Shown here one piece after another: positions 13,223 through 23,064 of a DNA stretch of 64,000 bases. Source of the DNA: Rhodoblastus sp. (GTDB lineage Bacteria; Pseudomonadota; Alphaproteobacteria; Rhizobiales; Beijerinckiaceae); contig NZ_JAGRPM010000057.1 in assembly GCF_019449565.1 (NCBI RefSeq), forward strand, positions 62,001 to 126,000, read 5' to 3'. The translations under genes and the position numbers were made by a program. The notes below the pieces were generated by a model. The model was given only the letters and a program-made list of their open reading frames with translations. It searched no databases and was not told the DNA's origin. Each line of letters begins with the position of its first letter. Position 1 is the first letter of the stretch.

Positions 13223-13262
13223 AGCCCGCGCGTTGAAATCTCCCGATTTCGACGCGCGGGCT
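13223..13262 (+). terminator. Long inverted repeat after ftsH
   Basis: A 17-bp stem with one G-U wobble (13223-13239 with 13246-13262) around a six-base loop lies 20 nt after the ftsH stop. Only a short T-rich stretch (ACCACTTTT) follows. It is probably a terminator or mRNA-stabilising hairpin. Confidence 0.6.
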
Positions 13263-13390
13263 ACCACTTTTGCAGCGCGCTCGCATCCCTGTTAAAACTG
13301 GTCATGTTTTTTGAACGCGCTTAAGCTGAATTCCATTATATACAGCGCGATATCTGGGATTCCCCCGCGTTTGACGGAGATTGTTCTGCG

Positions 13391-14731
13391 ATGAGCCGCA
13401 AATATTTTGGCACGGACGGAATTCGTGGCCTTGCGAACAAGGTCATCACCCCGGATCTGGCGCTGAAAGTCGGCCAGGCCGCCGGCCTCGTCTTCCAGAA
13501 CGGCGACTATCGCCACCGCATCGTCATCGGCAAGGACACGCGACTCTCCGGCTATATGATCGAGAACGCGCTCGTCGCCGGATTCACCTCTGTCGGCATG
13601 GACGTTATGGTGCTCGGCCCGATGCCGACCCCCGCCGTCGCCATGCTCACCCGCTCCATGCGCGCCGATCTCGGCGTGATGATCTCCGCCTCGCATAATC
13701 TCTACGAGGACAACGGCATCAAATTATTCGGCCCGCAGGGCTACAAGCTGTCAGACGAGGTCGAGCGCCAGATCGAGGCGCTGATGGATTCCGACCTCGG
13801 CTCGAAACTGGCCAAGCCCTTCGATCTCGGGCGCGCCCGCCGCGTCGACGACGTGCGCGCGCGCTATGTCGAATTCGCCAAGCACACGCTGCCGCGCAGC
13901 ATGTCGTTCGAGGGCATGCGCATCGTCATCGATTGCGCCAATGGCGCCGCCTACAAGGTCGCCCCCGAGGCGCTGTGGGAGCTCGGCGCGGAAGTGTTTT
14001 CGCTCGGCGTCGAGCCGGACGGACGCAACATCAACCGCGACGTCGGCTCGACCGCGCCCGAGGCCCTGATGCGGAAAGTGCGCGAATTGCGCGCCGATAT
14101 CGGCATCGCGCTCGATGGCGACGCCGACCGCGTGCTGATCGTGGACGAGCATGGCCGGCTGGTTGACGGCGACCAGCTCATGGCGGTCGTGGCGCAGAGC
14201 TGGCACGAGGATGGCCGGCTCTCGCAGCCCGGCATTGTCGCCACCATCATGTCCAACCTCGGGCTGGAACGCTATTTACAGACCATCGGACTGTCGCTCG
14301 CCCGCACCCCTGTCGGCGACCGCTATGTGCTCGAACATATGCGCGAGCACGGCTATAATATCGGCGGCGAGCAATCCGGCCATCTGATCCTGTCGGATTA
14401 TTGCACCACCGGCGACGGGCTGGTCGCCGCCATGCAGGTGCTGGCCGTGGTCAAGCGGCAGGGCCGGCCGGTCAGCGAGGTCTGCCACACCTTCGACCCG
14501 CTGCCGCAGATTTTGAAGAATGTGCGCTTCAAGGGCGGCAGGCCGCTCGAAAAGCAGGAAGTGTCCAAGGCGATCGCGGCGGCCAAGCAGAAGCTCGGCA
14601 ACGAAGGCCGTCTGGTGATCCGCCCGTCCGGCACCGAACCGGTCATCCGGGTCATGGCGGAGGGCGACGACCGCGCCCTGATCGAGCAGGTCGTCGACGA
14701 CGTCTGCGAGGCGGTCGCGGCGGCGGCCTGA
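13391..14731 (+). CDS. glmM: Phosphoglucosamine mutase GlmM
   Basis: GlmM (446 residues) converts glucosamine-6-phosphate to glucosamine-1-phosphate for UDP-GlcNAc, feeding peptidoglycan and LPS synthesis. The N-terminus [10 protein letters not shown] is diagnostic. The phosphorylated serine is S101 in ISASHN, the metal loop is ALDGDADR, and the C-terminal phosphate-binding loop is [18 protein letters not shown] at about 13374 serves as ribosome site. Position after ftsH is conserved widely in Gram-negative bacteria. Confidence 0.96.
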   Translation: MSRKYFGTDGIRGLANKVITPDLALKVGQAAGLVFQNGDYRHRIVIGKDTRLSGYMIENALVAGFTSVGMDVMVLGPMPTPAVAMLTRSMRADLGVMISASHNLYEDNGIKLFGPQGYKLSDEVERQIEALMDSDLGSKLAKPFDLGRARRVDDVRARYVEFAKHTLPRSMSFEGMRIVIDCANGAAYKVAPEALWELGAEVFSLGVEPDGRNINRDVGSTAPEALMRKVRELRADIGIALDGDADRVLIVDEHGRLVDGDQLMAVVAQSWHEDGRLSQPGIVATIMSNLGLERYLQTIGLSLARTPVGDRYVLEHMREHGYNIGGEQSGHLILSDYCTTGDGLVAAMQVLAVVKRQGRPVSEVCHTFDPLPQILKNVRFKGGRPLEKQEVSKAIAAAKQKLGNEGRLVIRPSGTEPVIRVMAEGDDRALIEQVVDDVCEAVAAAA

Positions 14732-14747
14732 GCGCGCCGCGACGCCA

Positions 14748-15947
14748 ATGCCCTATCCTGTCGTTGGCATTTGCATTGGCGCACTGCTGGCCTTCGCGAC
14801 CGCAATGGGGCTGGCCGAGCTACTCGCGCGACGGGGCTTTCCTTTGCCCTCGGGGGGCAAAAGGATCGGCCAGATCGACGGATTGCGCGGTTTCCTGAGC
14901 CTGTCCGTGATGGTCCACCACTTCGTGATCTGGCTACAGATCACGCGGCTTGGCGGCAGCTGGGCGCCCCCGTCGATCAATTTCTTCCAGATGCTCGGCA
15001 CAGGCGCCGTCGCGCTCTTCTTCATGACGACGGGGCTGCTGTTCTATCCCCGCATCCGCGCCGGCTTTCGGGCGAATTCCTGGCCGGCCCTCTATATTTC
15101 GCGGGTCTTTCGCCTCATTCCGATGAGCGTCGCCGCCTTCGTCTTCGTCACCCTGGTTGTGATGCTTCAGACCGGCCGCGGGCTCGATGCGGACTTTCCC
15201 CGCGCCGCGCTGCAATGGATCACCGCCGCCGACATGCCGCCGCTTCTCGGCTATGACGAGTCGGCGCGCGTGAACGCCGCCGTGCTGTGGTCGCTCAAAT
15301 ATGAGTGGCAGTTCTATCTGGCGGCTCTGCCCATCTGCGCGCTCCTGATGGACCTGTTCCGCCCGCGCTTGCCAAGCTGGGCCTTGCCGGTGGCCGTGAT
15401 CCTGATCGGCGTGATGGGCAGGAAACTATTTCCCGACGTGGGCCTTTGGAAATATATCCCGCTCTTCGGCACGGGCATGCTGGCTTTCGAGGCGCAAAGC
15501 CGGCCAGAAATCGTCCGCCGGCTGCAATCGCGCGCAGTGACCCTCGCCGCCTTGCTGGCTCTGCTGTTCGCGATGACCCTGTTCAAATCGCCGCTCGATC
15601 TCGCCTGGCCGCTGCTGTCGCTGTTCTTTTTCGCCGTCGCCTGCGGCAATGACATGTTCGGGCTGCTGCGGACGCGCGCGGCTCTCGTTCTCGGCGAATG
15701 TTGCTACGGCATTTATCTCACGCATGGAATATTGCTGTTCCTGCTCTTCACCCATGGCGGGGCATTGACCGGCCTGTTCGCCACGCCGTTCCTGCCCCTG
15801 TTGATGCCGCTTGTCGCGCTTGTCCTCGCCCTGCTGACGGCTGGGACTTATCTGCTGGTCGAGCGGCCCGGCATGAAAGCCGGACGCATTCTCTCTGACC
15901 GCTGGCGCACTTTCGCCGGGCGCAAAATTTCCTTCGCCGCGAAATGA
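14748..15947 (+). CDS. Acyltransferase 3 family membrane protein
   Basis: This 399-residue protein has roughly ten membrane helices and the OafA/YrhL-type acyltransferase-3 signature near the N-terminus: RIGQIDGLRGFLSLSVMVHH, with the family's catalytic-type His pair. It probably transfers acyl groups to a sugar of an envelope or exported polysaccharide, but the acceptor is unknown. It starts 16 nt after glmM and may be co-transcribed with it. The C-terminal helices end with LLVERPGMKAGR, typical of the family. It converges on rluD with 9 nt between stops. Confidence 0.84.
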   Translation: MPYPVVGICIGALLAFATAMGLAELLARRGFPLPSGGKRIGQIDGLRGFLSLSVMVHHFVIWLQITRLGGSWAPPSINFFQMLGTGAVALFFMTTGLLFYPRIRAGFRANSWPALYISRVFRLIPMSVAAFVFVTLVVMLQTGRGLDADFPRAALQWITAADMPPLLGYDESARVNAAVLWSLKYEWQFYLAALPICALLMDLFRPRLPSWALPVAVILIGVMGRKLFPDVGLWKYIPLFGTGMLAFEAQSRPEIVRRLQSRAVTLAALLALLFAMTLFKSPLDLAWPLLSLFFFAVACGNDMFGLLRTRAALVLGECCYGIYLTHGILLFLLFTHGGALTGLFATPFLPLLMPLVALVLALLTAGTYLLVERPGMKAGRILSDRWRTFAGRKISFAAK

Positions 15948-15956
15948 CGGCGCGCG

Positions 15957-16967
15957 TCAGGCCTGCCGCAGGGCCGCCAGCAGGTTCTGGAAATCCTCCG
16001 GCGGCTCGCTCTCGAACAGCAACTCCTCGCCCGTGACCGGATGTTCGAAGCCGAGCGCGCGGGCGTGCAACGCCTGACGGCCGAGCGCAGCAAGGGCTAT
16101 TTGCGCGGCTTCGCTCAATTGCCCGGCCTTGGTCTTGAACCCGCCGCCGTAAGTGCTGTCGCCCAGCAGAGGATGGCCGGTATGGGCGAAATGGACGCGA
16201 ATCTGATGGGTGCGGCCCGTCTCCAATTGGCAGGCGATGAGACTCGCGATCGGCTTGTTGTCGCGATCGGCGCCGAATTTTTCGAGCAGCCGCCAATGCG
16301 TGACGGCCTCGCGCCCGCGCGCTTCCGGAACCACCGCCATTTTCTCGCGCTGGATGGAATGGCGGCCGAGCGGCGCGTCGATGGTCCCGCTCTGGCGGTC
16401 CGGCCCGCCCCAGACAAGCGCGAGATATTCCCGCGTCAGGGACAGGCTGCGGCCATGGTCGGCAAAGAGTTTTGAAAGGCCCTGATGCGCGGCGTCGGTC
16501 TTGGCGACCACGAGCAGGCCGGAGGTGTCCTTGTCGAGCCGATGCACGATGCCCGGCCTTTTGACCCCGCCAATGCCGGAGAGCGATTCGCCGCAATGGG
16601 CGATCAGGGCATTGACGAGGGTTCCCGTCTCGTGGCCCGCGCCGGGATGGACGACCAATCCCGCGGGCTTGTCGAGCACGACCAGAAATTCATCCTCGAA
16701 CACAATGTTCAGCGGGATGGCTTCGCCCTGCGGCTCGGCGGGCGCGGGATCGGGCACCGCGACCTCGACAATCTGGCCGGCGCGCAATTTCGTCTTGGTC
16801 TGCAAGGCCGGCGCTTCATCGAGCCAGACAAGGCCGGTCTCGATCAAGCCCTGGATGCGCGTGCGCGAAAGGCTTTCGGCTGCGAGTTCGGGCCGCGCGG
16901 CGAGATAATGATCGAGCCTCTGCCCGATGCCGGCCTCGTCCACCACAATCTGGATTTTTGTCGTCAT
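15957..16967 (-). CDS. rluD: 23S rRNA pseudouridine synthase RluD
   Basis: This RluA-family pseudouridine synthase of 336 residues is most likely RluD, which modifies helix 69 of 23S rRNA. An N-terminal S4 RNA-binding domain (RLDHYLAARPELAAESLSRT) precedes the catalytic domain. That domain contains VVHPGAGHETGTLVNAL and the motif HRLDKDTSGLLVVAKT with the catalytic Asp. The ATG at 16967 gives the usual family N-terminus, MTTKIQIVVDE. A 43-codon extension upstream is open but overlaps the divergent flavoprotein gene. RluC is a possible alternative. Confidence 0.88.
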   Translation of the reverse strand: MTTKIQIVVDEAGIGQRLDHYLAARPELAAESLSRTRIQGLIETGLVWLDEAPALQTKTKLRAGQIVEVAVPDPAPAEPQGEAIPLNIVFEDEFLVVLDKPAGLVVHPGAGHETGTLVNALIAHCGESLSGIGGVKRPGIVHRLDKDTSGLLVVAKTDAAHQGLSKLFADHGRSLSLTREYLALVWGGPDRQSGTIDAPLGRHSIQREKMAVVPEARGREAVTHWRLLEKFGADRDNKPIASLIACQLETGRTHQIRVHFAHTGHPLLGDSTYGGGFKTKAGQLSEAAQIALAALGRQALHARALGFEHPVTGEELLFESEPPEDFQNLLAALRQA

Positions 16968-17010
16968 GATGCGCAATAGCATGACGCGGCGAAGTTTTGT
17001 AAAGCAGGAC

Positions 17011-18219
17011 ATGAAGAAAACAGCCGCAATCATCGGCGCGGGCCCTGCCGGGCTCAGCGCCGCCGAAGTTCTGGCCGAAGCCGGGATCGACGTCACCCTT
17101 TACGAGCGCATGGCGAGTCCGGCCCGCAAATTCCTGATGGCGGGACGCGGCGGCCTCAATCTCACCCATTCCGAGGATTTTTCGCGCGTTCTGACGCGCT
17201 ATGGCGCGGCGGCGGAGCGCCTGAAACCTTTTCTCGACGCTTTCGGGCCGCAGCAGGTGCGCGACTGGTGCGCCGGACTGGGTCAGGAGACCTTTGTCGG
17301 CTCCAGCGGCAGGGTGTTTCCGGGCGCGATGAAGGCGTCGCCCTTGTTGCGCGCCTGGCTGCGGCGGCTCGACGCTCTCGGCGTCAAGATCAGGCTGCGC
17401 CATGACTTTCGCGGCTTTGAGGGACGCGCGGCCTTGTTCGAGACGCCGGAGGGGCCACTCCGGGTCGAGGCGGACGCCATGGTGCTGGCGCTCGGCGGCG
17501 CTTCCTGGCCGCGCCTCGGCGCCGACGGAAGCTGGGTCACGCCTCTGACCGAGGCGGGCCTGCCGTCCGCCCCGCTGCATCCGGCCAATTGCGGACTGTT
17601 GATCGGCTGGTCGAAATATTTTGCTGAGAAATTCGAGGGCCAGCCGCTGAAAAACATCGCCCTGCGCTGCGGCTCAAGAGTCGTGCGCGGCGAAGCCATG
17701 GTCACCCGGCGCGGGCTTGAGGGCGGCGCGGTCTATGCTCTCTCCGGCGATCTGCGCGACCTTGTGGCCCGCGACGGCGAAGCCGCGGTAACTATCGACC
17801 TGCGTCCCGACGTCCCGAAGGAGACGCTGGCCCACAAGCTGGCGTGGCCGCGCGGCAAGCAGAGCCAGTCCAATTTTATCCGCAAGGCGGCGGGCCTGAG
17901 CCCGCTCGGCGTTGCGCTCATACGTGAAAGCGGGCCGCTGCCCGAGACGCCCGAGGGCCTCGCGGAGCGGATCAAGGCCCTGCCCTTGCGCGTGACAGGC
18001 GTCGCCGGGCTGGAGCGCGCCATTTCCACCGCCGGCGGATTGATCTGGGAGGCCCTGGACGAGAACCTGATGGCGAAAAAGTTTCCCGGCCTGTTCGTCG
18101 CCGGCGAAATGCTGGACTGGGAGGCGCCAACCGGCGGCTATCTCCTCACCGCCTGTTTCGCCACCGGACGCGCGGCGGGCAAGGCGGCTGCGGCTTTCGC
18201 GACAAAAGAGCAAGTTTAA
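17011..18219 (+). CDS. BaiN/HI0933-like flavoprotein (TIGR03862 type)
   Basis: This 402-residue FAD-dependent oxidoreductase begins with the dinucleotide-binding motif AAIIGAGPAGLSAAEVLAEAG and carries the family block LMAGRGGLNLTHSE. It ends with the second FAD contact GGYLLTACFATGRAAGKAA. It belongs to the BaiN/HI0933 flavoprotein superfamily, closest by eye to the PP_4765-type TIGR03862 group. The reaction is not known for this group. The ATG at 17011 is preceded by CAGGA. It is divergent from rluD. Confidence 0.8.
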   Translation: MKKTAAIIGAGPAGLSAAEVLAEAGIDVTLYERMASPARKFLMAGRGGLNLTHSEDFSRVLTRYGAAAERLKPFLDAFGPQQVRDWCAGLGQETFVGSSGRVFPGAMKASPLLRAWLRRLDALGVKIRLRHDFRGFEGRAALFETPEGPLRVEADAMVLALGGASWPRLGADGSWVTPLTEAGLPSAPLHPANCGLLIGWSKYFAEKFEGQPLKNIALRCGSRVVRGEAMVTRRGLEGGAVYALSGDLRDLVARDGEAAVTIDLRPDVPKETLAHKLAWPRGKQSQSNFIRKAAGLSPLGVALIRESGPLPETPEGLAERIKALPLRVTGVAGLERAISTAGGLIWEALDENLMAKKFPGLFVAGEMLDWEAPTGGYLLTACFATGRAAGKAAAAFATKEQV

Positions 18220-18223
18220 CGCG

Positions 18224-18715
18224 TCACGTCTCCTCGCCCGGCGCGGTGGTCTTTTCCAATTGCTCGGCCACCTGCCGGCGCAGCGAGCGTCGCAATTCCG
18301 CCGCGCGATTGCGCCGCGTTTCGATGGGCGTCTCGACATTGAGCGGCGGGACTTTGGCCGGACGCCCGTCGTCATCCACCGCGACCATGGTGAAATAGCA
18401 GGAATTGGTGTGGCGGCGCGTGCCCTTGCGGATGTCTTCCGCCTCGACGCGAATGCCTACCTCCATCGAGGTGCGCCCCGCGTGATTGACGCTGGCGCGG
18501 AAGGTCACCAGCTCGCCGACATGGATCGGCTCCTTGAACGTCACCTGATCGACCGAAAGCGTGACGGCGTAGCGCCCGGAAAAGCGCGAGGCGCAGGAAA
18601 AAGCGACGCGGTCGAGCAGGTTGAGCAAGGCGCCGCCATGGACCTTGCCGGAAAAATTGGCCATGTCCGGGGTCATCAGCACGGTCATTTCCAATTGGCG
18701 CGGATCGCTCATCAT
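18224..18715 (-). CDS. Hotdog-fold acyl-CoA thioesterase
   Basis: This 163-residue single hotdog domain resembles the YciA/ACOT group of acyl-CoA thioesterases. The diagnostic block MANFSGKVHGGALLNLLDRVA includes the HGG motif, and VDQVTFKEPIHVGELVTFRA follows. Substrate chain length cannot be predicted. The C-terminus is a charged Arg/Glu tail. It is convergent with the flavoprotein gene (4 nt apart) and divergent from serC. The ATG at 18715 is adjacent to a second ATG at 18712, and either could serve. Confidence 0.86.
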   Translation of the reverse strand: MMSDPRQLEMTVLMTPDMANFSGKVHGGALLNLLDRVAFSCASRFSGRYAVTLSVDQVTFKEPIHVGELVTFRASVNHAGRTSMEVGIRVEAEDIRKGTRRHTNSCYFTMVAVDDDGRPAKVPPLNVETPIETRRNRAAELRRSLRRQVAEQLEKTTAPGEET

Positions 18716-18844
18716 TGTCCTCGTGTCGCCTCGGGCTTCGCCGCGACTTTAATCGGGAACGATCGATCAGGCATCCGGAAAGAGGCTGGCGCGCGGCGAG
18801 AAGGTCCGGCGGCGCTTCGTCGCGCTTGACCGCGCCAAAACTCA

Positions 18845-18904
18845 GGCGTATCGCCGGTTCGGGACATCTCGCCCCAATGCGGGACGCCCATCTGGGAGGA
18901 TGGA
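18845..18904 (+). promoter_or_regulatory. Candidate serC leader RNA
   Basis: The serC leader (Rfam RF00517) is a known alphaproteobacterial structure upstream of serC-serA, whose last stem overlaps the ribosome site. Here CCATC (18888-18892) can pair with GATGG (18899-18903). That would put the Shine-Dalgarno GGGAGGA in the loop and 3' arm, two bases from the ATG. Other short GC stems precede it. The match is by context and this pairing only. Confidence 0.5.
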
Positions 18905-20071
18905 ATGACAAATAAGCCTGCCGAACTGCCGAAAAGCCCGAATTTTTCGTCCGGACCCTGCGCCAAGCGCCCCGGCTGGTCGCTCGACGCCTTGAAGGAC
19001 GCGCCGCTCGGCCGCTCGCATCGCGCCAAGATCGGCAAGGCCAAGCTGAAACTCGCGATCGACCTCACCCGCGAGGTTTTGCAGGTTCCCGCCGATTATC
19101 GCATCGGCATCGTTCCAGCCTCCGACACCGGCGCCGTGGAAATGGCGATGTGGTCGCTGCTCGGCCCGCGCCCCGTGGACGCGCTGGCCTGGGAAAGCTT
19201 TGGCGAAGGCTGGGTCACCGATATCCTCAAGCAGTTGAAACTGAAGGACGCTCGCGTCCTCAAGGCGCCCTATGGCGAAATCCCGGACCTCGGCGCGGTC
19301 AATTTCGACCATGACGTGATCTTCACCTGGAACGGCACCACCTCCGGCGTGCGGGTCCCCAATGGCGACTGGATCCCCGCCGACCGCGCGGGCCTGACCA
19401 TCGCCGACGCCACCTCCGCCGCTTTCGCCCAGAGCCTCGACTGGCCCAAGCTCGACGTGGTGACCTTCTCCTGGCAGAAAGCGCTCGGCGGCGAGGGCGC
19501 GCATGGCGTGCTGATCCTCTCCCCGCGCGCGGTGGAGCGGCTGGAGAGCTATTCGCCCGCCTGGCCGCTGCCGAAAATCTTCCGCATGACCAAAAGCGGG
19601 AAGCTGATCGAGGGCCTTTTCGAGGGCGAGACCATCAACACCCCATCCATGCTCTGCGTCGAGGATTATCTCGACGCACTGAACTGGGGAAAAAGCATTG
19701 GCGGGCTCGACGCGCTGATCGCCCGCGCCAACGCGAACGCCAAGGTGTTGGCGGATTGGGTCGCAAAGAGCAGCTGGGCGGGCTTCCTCGCCAAGGCCGA
19801 ACCGATCCGCTCCAACACCTCCGTCTGCCTCAAGGTCGTCGATCCCGCCGTCACGGCCCTGCCCGCCGAGGCGCAGGCGGCTTTCGCCAAGAAGCTCGCG
19901 GCGCTCGTCGAGAAGGAAAAGGCGGGCTATGACATCGGCGCCTATCGCGACGCGCCGCCCGGCCTGCGCGTGTGGTGCGGGGCGACGGTCGAGGCATCCG
20001 ATGTCGCGCTGCTGACGCAATGGCTCGACTGGGCCTATGCGACCGCCAAGGCCGACCTGGCCGCCGCCTGA
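18905..20071 (+). CDS. serC: Phosphoserine aminotransferase SerC
   Basis: SerC (388 residues) converts 3-phosphohydroxypyruvate to phosphoserine with glutamate and PLP. The N-terminus [15 protein letters not shown] and the [11 protein letters not shown] block match the alphaproteobacterial type. The PLP lysine is K192 in [14 protein letters not shown]. It forms an operon-like pair with serA, 129 nt downstream. A strong ribosome site GGGAGGA lies a few bases before the ATG, inside a possible regulatory hairpin. Length is normal. Confidence 0.95.
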   Translation: MTNKPAELPKSPNFSSGPCAKRPGWSLDALKDAPLGRSHRAKIGKAKLKLAIDLTREVLQVPADYRIGIVPASDTGAVEMAMWSLLGPRPVDALAWESFGEGWVTDILKQLKLKDARVLKAPYGEIPDLGAVNFDHDVIFTWNGTTSGVRVPNGDWIPADRAGLTIADATSAAFAQSLDWPKLDVVTFSWQKALGGEGAHGVLILSPRAVERLESYSPAWPLPKIFRMTKSGKLIEGLFEGETINTPSMLCVEDYLDALNWGKSIGGLDALIARANANAKVLADWVAKSSWAGFLAKAEPIRSNTSVCLKVVDPAVTALPAEAQAAFAKKLAALVEKEKAGYDIGAYRDAPPGLRVWCGATVEASDVALLTQWLDWAYATAKADLAAA

Positions 20072-20200
20072 TAACTTCTGATCGACACCCCGAGCCGCCC
20101 GGACAGCGAAAATCGCGACGGGCGGCGGGGACTCGTGTCTCAAGACATTTTTCGGGGCGACGGGCGAAAAACGCCTGCGTCCTTCCTGGGGAGGAAAAAC

Positions 20201-21787
20201 ATGGCGCCTCGTGTGCTCATTTCGGACGCTTTGTCGCCCGCCGCCATCGCTATTTTCAAGGAGCGCGGCGTCGAGGTCGATTTTCAGCCGGCGCTCGGCA
20301 AGGACAAGGAGAGGCTCGCCGCGATCATCGGCGATTATGACGGCCTCGCCATTCGCTCGGCCACCAAGGCCACCGCCAAGATCCTCGAAAACGCCAAAAA
20401 ACTGCGGGTGATCGGCCGCGCCGGCATTGGCGTGGACAATGTCGATATTCCAGCCGCCACGGCGCGGGGCATCATCGTGATGAACACGCCCTTCGGCAAT
20501 TCCATCACCACCGCCGAACACGCCATCGCCATGATGTTCGCGCTGGCGCGCGAGATCCCCGCCGCCGACGCCTCGACCCAGGCCGGCAAATGGGAGAAGA
20601 ACCGCTTCATGGGCGTCGAGATCACCGGCAAGACGCTCGGGATCATCGGCTGCGGCAATATTGGCGCGATCGTCGCCGACCGCGCCATGGGCCTCAAAAT
20701 GCGCGTGATCGCCTTCGATCCTTTCCTGTCGCCGGAGCGGGCCGTCAATCTAGGCGTGGAAAAAGTCGATCTGGACGAATTGCTCGCACGCGCCGATTTC
20801 ATCACGCTGCATACGCCGATGACCGCCCAGACCAAGAACATCCTCTCGGCGGAAAATCTCGCCAGGACGAAAAAGGGCGTGCGCATCATCAATTGCGCGC
20901 GCGGCGGGCTGGTGGACGAGGCGGCGCTGCGGGCTGCGCTGGACACCGGCCATGTCGCGGGCGCGGCCTTCGACGTCTTTGTGGAAGAGCCCGCCGTTTC
21001 TAATCCGCTGTTTGGCCATCCCCATGTCGTCTGCACGCCGCATCTCGGCGCCGCGACCAATGAAGCGCAGGAGAATGTCGCCCTGCAGGTGGCCGAGCAG
21101 ATGTCGGACTATCTGATGCGCGGCGCCATTTCGAATGCGGTGAACTTCCCCTCCATCACCGCCGAGGAAGCGCCGAGGCTCAGGCCCTTCATCGCGCTGG
21201 CGGAAAAACTCGGCTCCTTCGCCGGACAATTGACCGAGGCGGGCGTACGCAAGCTCACCATCACCTATGAGGGCCATGTCGGCGAACTCAAGACCAAGGC
21301 CCTGACCGCCGCCGCTCTCGCGGGCTTCCTGCGTCCGATGCTGGCGGATGTGAACGTGGTGTCCGCGCCGGTGGTGGCCAAGGAGCGCGGCATCGTCATC
21401 GACGAGGTCACGCGGGCGGCGGAGGGCGATTACGACTCGCTGATTTCGCTCAGCGTCGAGACGGAAAACGGCGATTTCTCTCTGTCCGGCGCCGTGTTCA
21501 ACGATGGCAAGCCGCGCATTGTCGAAATCGGCGGCACGCGGGCGGAGGCCGAATTCGCGCCGTCGATGATCTATGTTTCCAACGAGGACAAACCCGGCTT
21601 CATCGGACGTTTCGCCACGCTGCTCGGCGAGGCTGGGGTGAATATCGCCACTTTCGCGCTCGGCCGCGACGCGGAAGGCGGCTCGGCGGTCGCCCTGGTT
21701 GGCATCGACGGCGAGGTTCCCGCGCCAGTCTTCGCCCTGACCCGCGCCCTGCCCGGCGTCAAGCGGGTCAAAGCCCTGAAATTTTAG
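20201..21787 (+). CDS. serA: D-3-phosphoglycerate dehydrogenase SerA
   Basis: SerA (528 residues) catalyses the first step of serine synthesis. It has the long form, with an NAD-binding domain (GIIGCGNIG, about 148-156), catalytic residues R234 in NCARGG, E263 in VEEPAV and H281 in CTPHLG, an intervening domain, and a C-terminal ACT domain from about residue 455 (SMIYVSNEDKPGFIGRFATL). I chose the ATG at 20201 because GGGGAGGA precedes it. The longer frame to 20135 adds residues that resemble nothing. It is likely co-transcribed with serC. In methylotrophs this pathway also meets the serine cycle, but that link is inference. Confidence 0.96.
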   Translation: MAPRVLISDALSPAAIAIFKERGVEVDFQPALGKDKERLAAIIGDYDGLAIRSATKATAKILENAKKLRVIGRAGIGVDNVDIPAATARGIIVMNTPFGNSITTAEHAIAMMFALAREIPAADASTQAGKWEKNRFMGVEITGKTLGIIGCGNIGAIVADRAMGLKMRVIAFDPFLSPERAVNLGVEKVDLDELLARADFITLHTPMTAQTKNILSAENLARTKKGVRIINCARGGLVDEAALRAALDTGHVAGAAFDVFVEEPAVSNPLFGHPHVVCTPHLGAATNEAQENVALQVAEQMSDYLMRGAISNAVNFPSITAEEAPRLRPFIALAEKLGSFAGQLTEAGVRKLTITYEGHVGELKTKALTAAALAGFLRPMLADVNVVSAPVVAKERGIVIDEVTRAAEGDYDSLISLSVETENGDFSLSGAVFNDGKPRIVEIGGTRAEAEFAPSMIYVSNEDKPGFIGRFATLLGEAGVNIATFALGRDAEGGSAVALVGIDGEVPAPVFALTRALPGVKRVKALKF

Positions 21788-21939
21788 CGCTATTCGAGCT
21801 ATCGTTTCGGACAACTTGACTTCGCAACCGCAAATGTCCAGTTTCCGCCAGCCCCGCCCGGCCATTCCGGTCGGCGGGAGTCGCGGGTGCGCGCCCCCAA
21901 GACCGTAGCCCCAAGACTTTAGCCCTGAAGAGCCGGACC

Positions 21940-22893
21940 ATGGCCTCCTATCTCGATTTCGAAAAACCCGTCGCCGAACTGGAAGCCAGGGTCGCAGATC
22001 TGCGGGCCTTGTCGGAGCGCGAGGATTCGCCCCCGATCGGCGAGGAGCTGGCCAAATTACAGGTCAAGGCCGCCAAGGCTCTGGCCGATCTTTACGCCAG
22101 CCTGACGCCCTGGCAGAAAACCCAGGTCGCGCGCCATCCGCAGCGCCCGCATTGCCTCGATTTCATCCGCGAATTGATCGAGGATTTCACGCCGCTCGCC
22201 GGCGACCGCAAATTCGCCGAGGACGAGGCGATGATTGGCGGCCTCGGACGCTTCCGCGGCCAGTCCGTCGCCATTCTCGGCCAGGAGAAGGGCTCCGACA
22301 CCGAGTCCCGGCTCAAGCATAATTTCGGCATGGTCAAGCCGGAGGGCTATCGCAAGGCCGTGCGCATCATGGAGCTGGCAGGGCGCTTCGGCCTGCCTGT
22401 GCTCTCCTTCGTGGACACCGCCGGCGCCTTTCCCGGCGTCGAGGCCGAAGAGCGCGGACAGGCGGAGGCCATCGCCCGCGCCACCGAAGCCGCCCTAATC
22501 CTGCCGACGGCCAATATCGCCCTGGTGATCGGCGAAGGCGGCTCCGGCGGCGCGCTGGGCATCGCCGCCTGCAACAGCGTGCTGATGATGGAGCACGCCA
22601 TTTATACGGTCGCCTCGCCGGAGGCCTCGGCCTCGATCCTGTGGCGCGACTCGCAGCGCGCGCAGGACGCCGCGACCAATATGAAGATTACCGCCCAAGA
22701 TTTGCTTAAATTCGGCATTATCGATGGCATTGTCGCCGAACCTGTCGGCGGCGCCCATCGTGATCCCGCGGTCGCCATTCAGGCTGCGGGCGACGCCATG
22801 AGCAAGGCCTTGAAGCGTTTCTCGGGTCTGCCTCCGCAGAATGTGCGGTCGTTGCGCGAGGAAAAGTTTCTGGCGATGGGCCGCAAAGGCTGA
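21940..22893 (+). CDS. accA: Acetyl-CoA carboxylase carboxyltransferase alpha subunit
   Basis: AccA (317 residues) is the alpha subunit of the acetyl-CoA carboxylase transferase, committing carbon to fatty-acid synthesis. The family N-terminus YLDFEKPVAELEARV is followed by RHPQRPHCLDFI, FGMVKPEGYRKA, the oxyanion-forming GEGGSGGALGIA and YTVASPEASASILWRD. It appears monocistronic. The 150-nt upstream region contains two near-copies of CCCCAAGAC-n2-TAG just before the start. Confidence 0.96.
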   Translation: MASYLDFEKPVAELEARVADLRALSEREDSPPIGEELAKLQVKAAKALADLYASLTPWQKTQVARHPQRPHCLDFIRELIEDFTPLAGDRKFAEDEAMIGGLGRFRGQSVAILGQEKGSDTESRLKHNFGMVKPEGYRKAVRIMELAGRFGLPVLSFVDTAGAFPGVEAEERGQAEAIARATEAALILPTANIALVIGEGGSGGALGIAACNSVLMMEHAIYTVASPEASASILWRDSQRAQDAATNMKITAQDLLKFGIIDGIVAEPVGGAHRDPAVAIQAAGDAMSKALKRFSGLPPQNVRSLREEKFLAMGRKG

Positions 22894-23064
22894 CGTTTCG
22901 CGCTTGATTCGCTTGCGTTTAAGGATTTCTTCACCATGGCGGCGGTTTCCCGCCGCTTGTTAATGGAAGATGAAAGCTTCATGGATTTAATTCCAGCGAA
23001 ACGGCGCGAAGTCCTTCATGCTTTTTCAAACATGGTTTGGACGCGCCCCGCAGATCGATGGAAC

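Noticed and set aside
18842-20521. 559-codon minus-strand frame across serC
   Set aside because: It lies opposite serC and part of serA, both of which are recognisable enzymes. The product has no domain.
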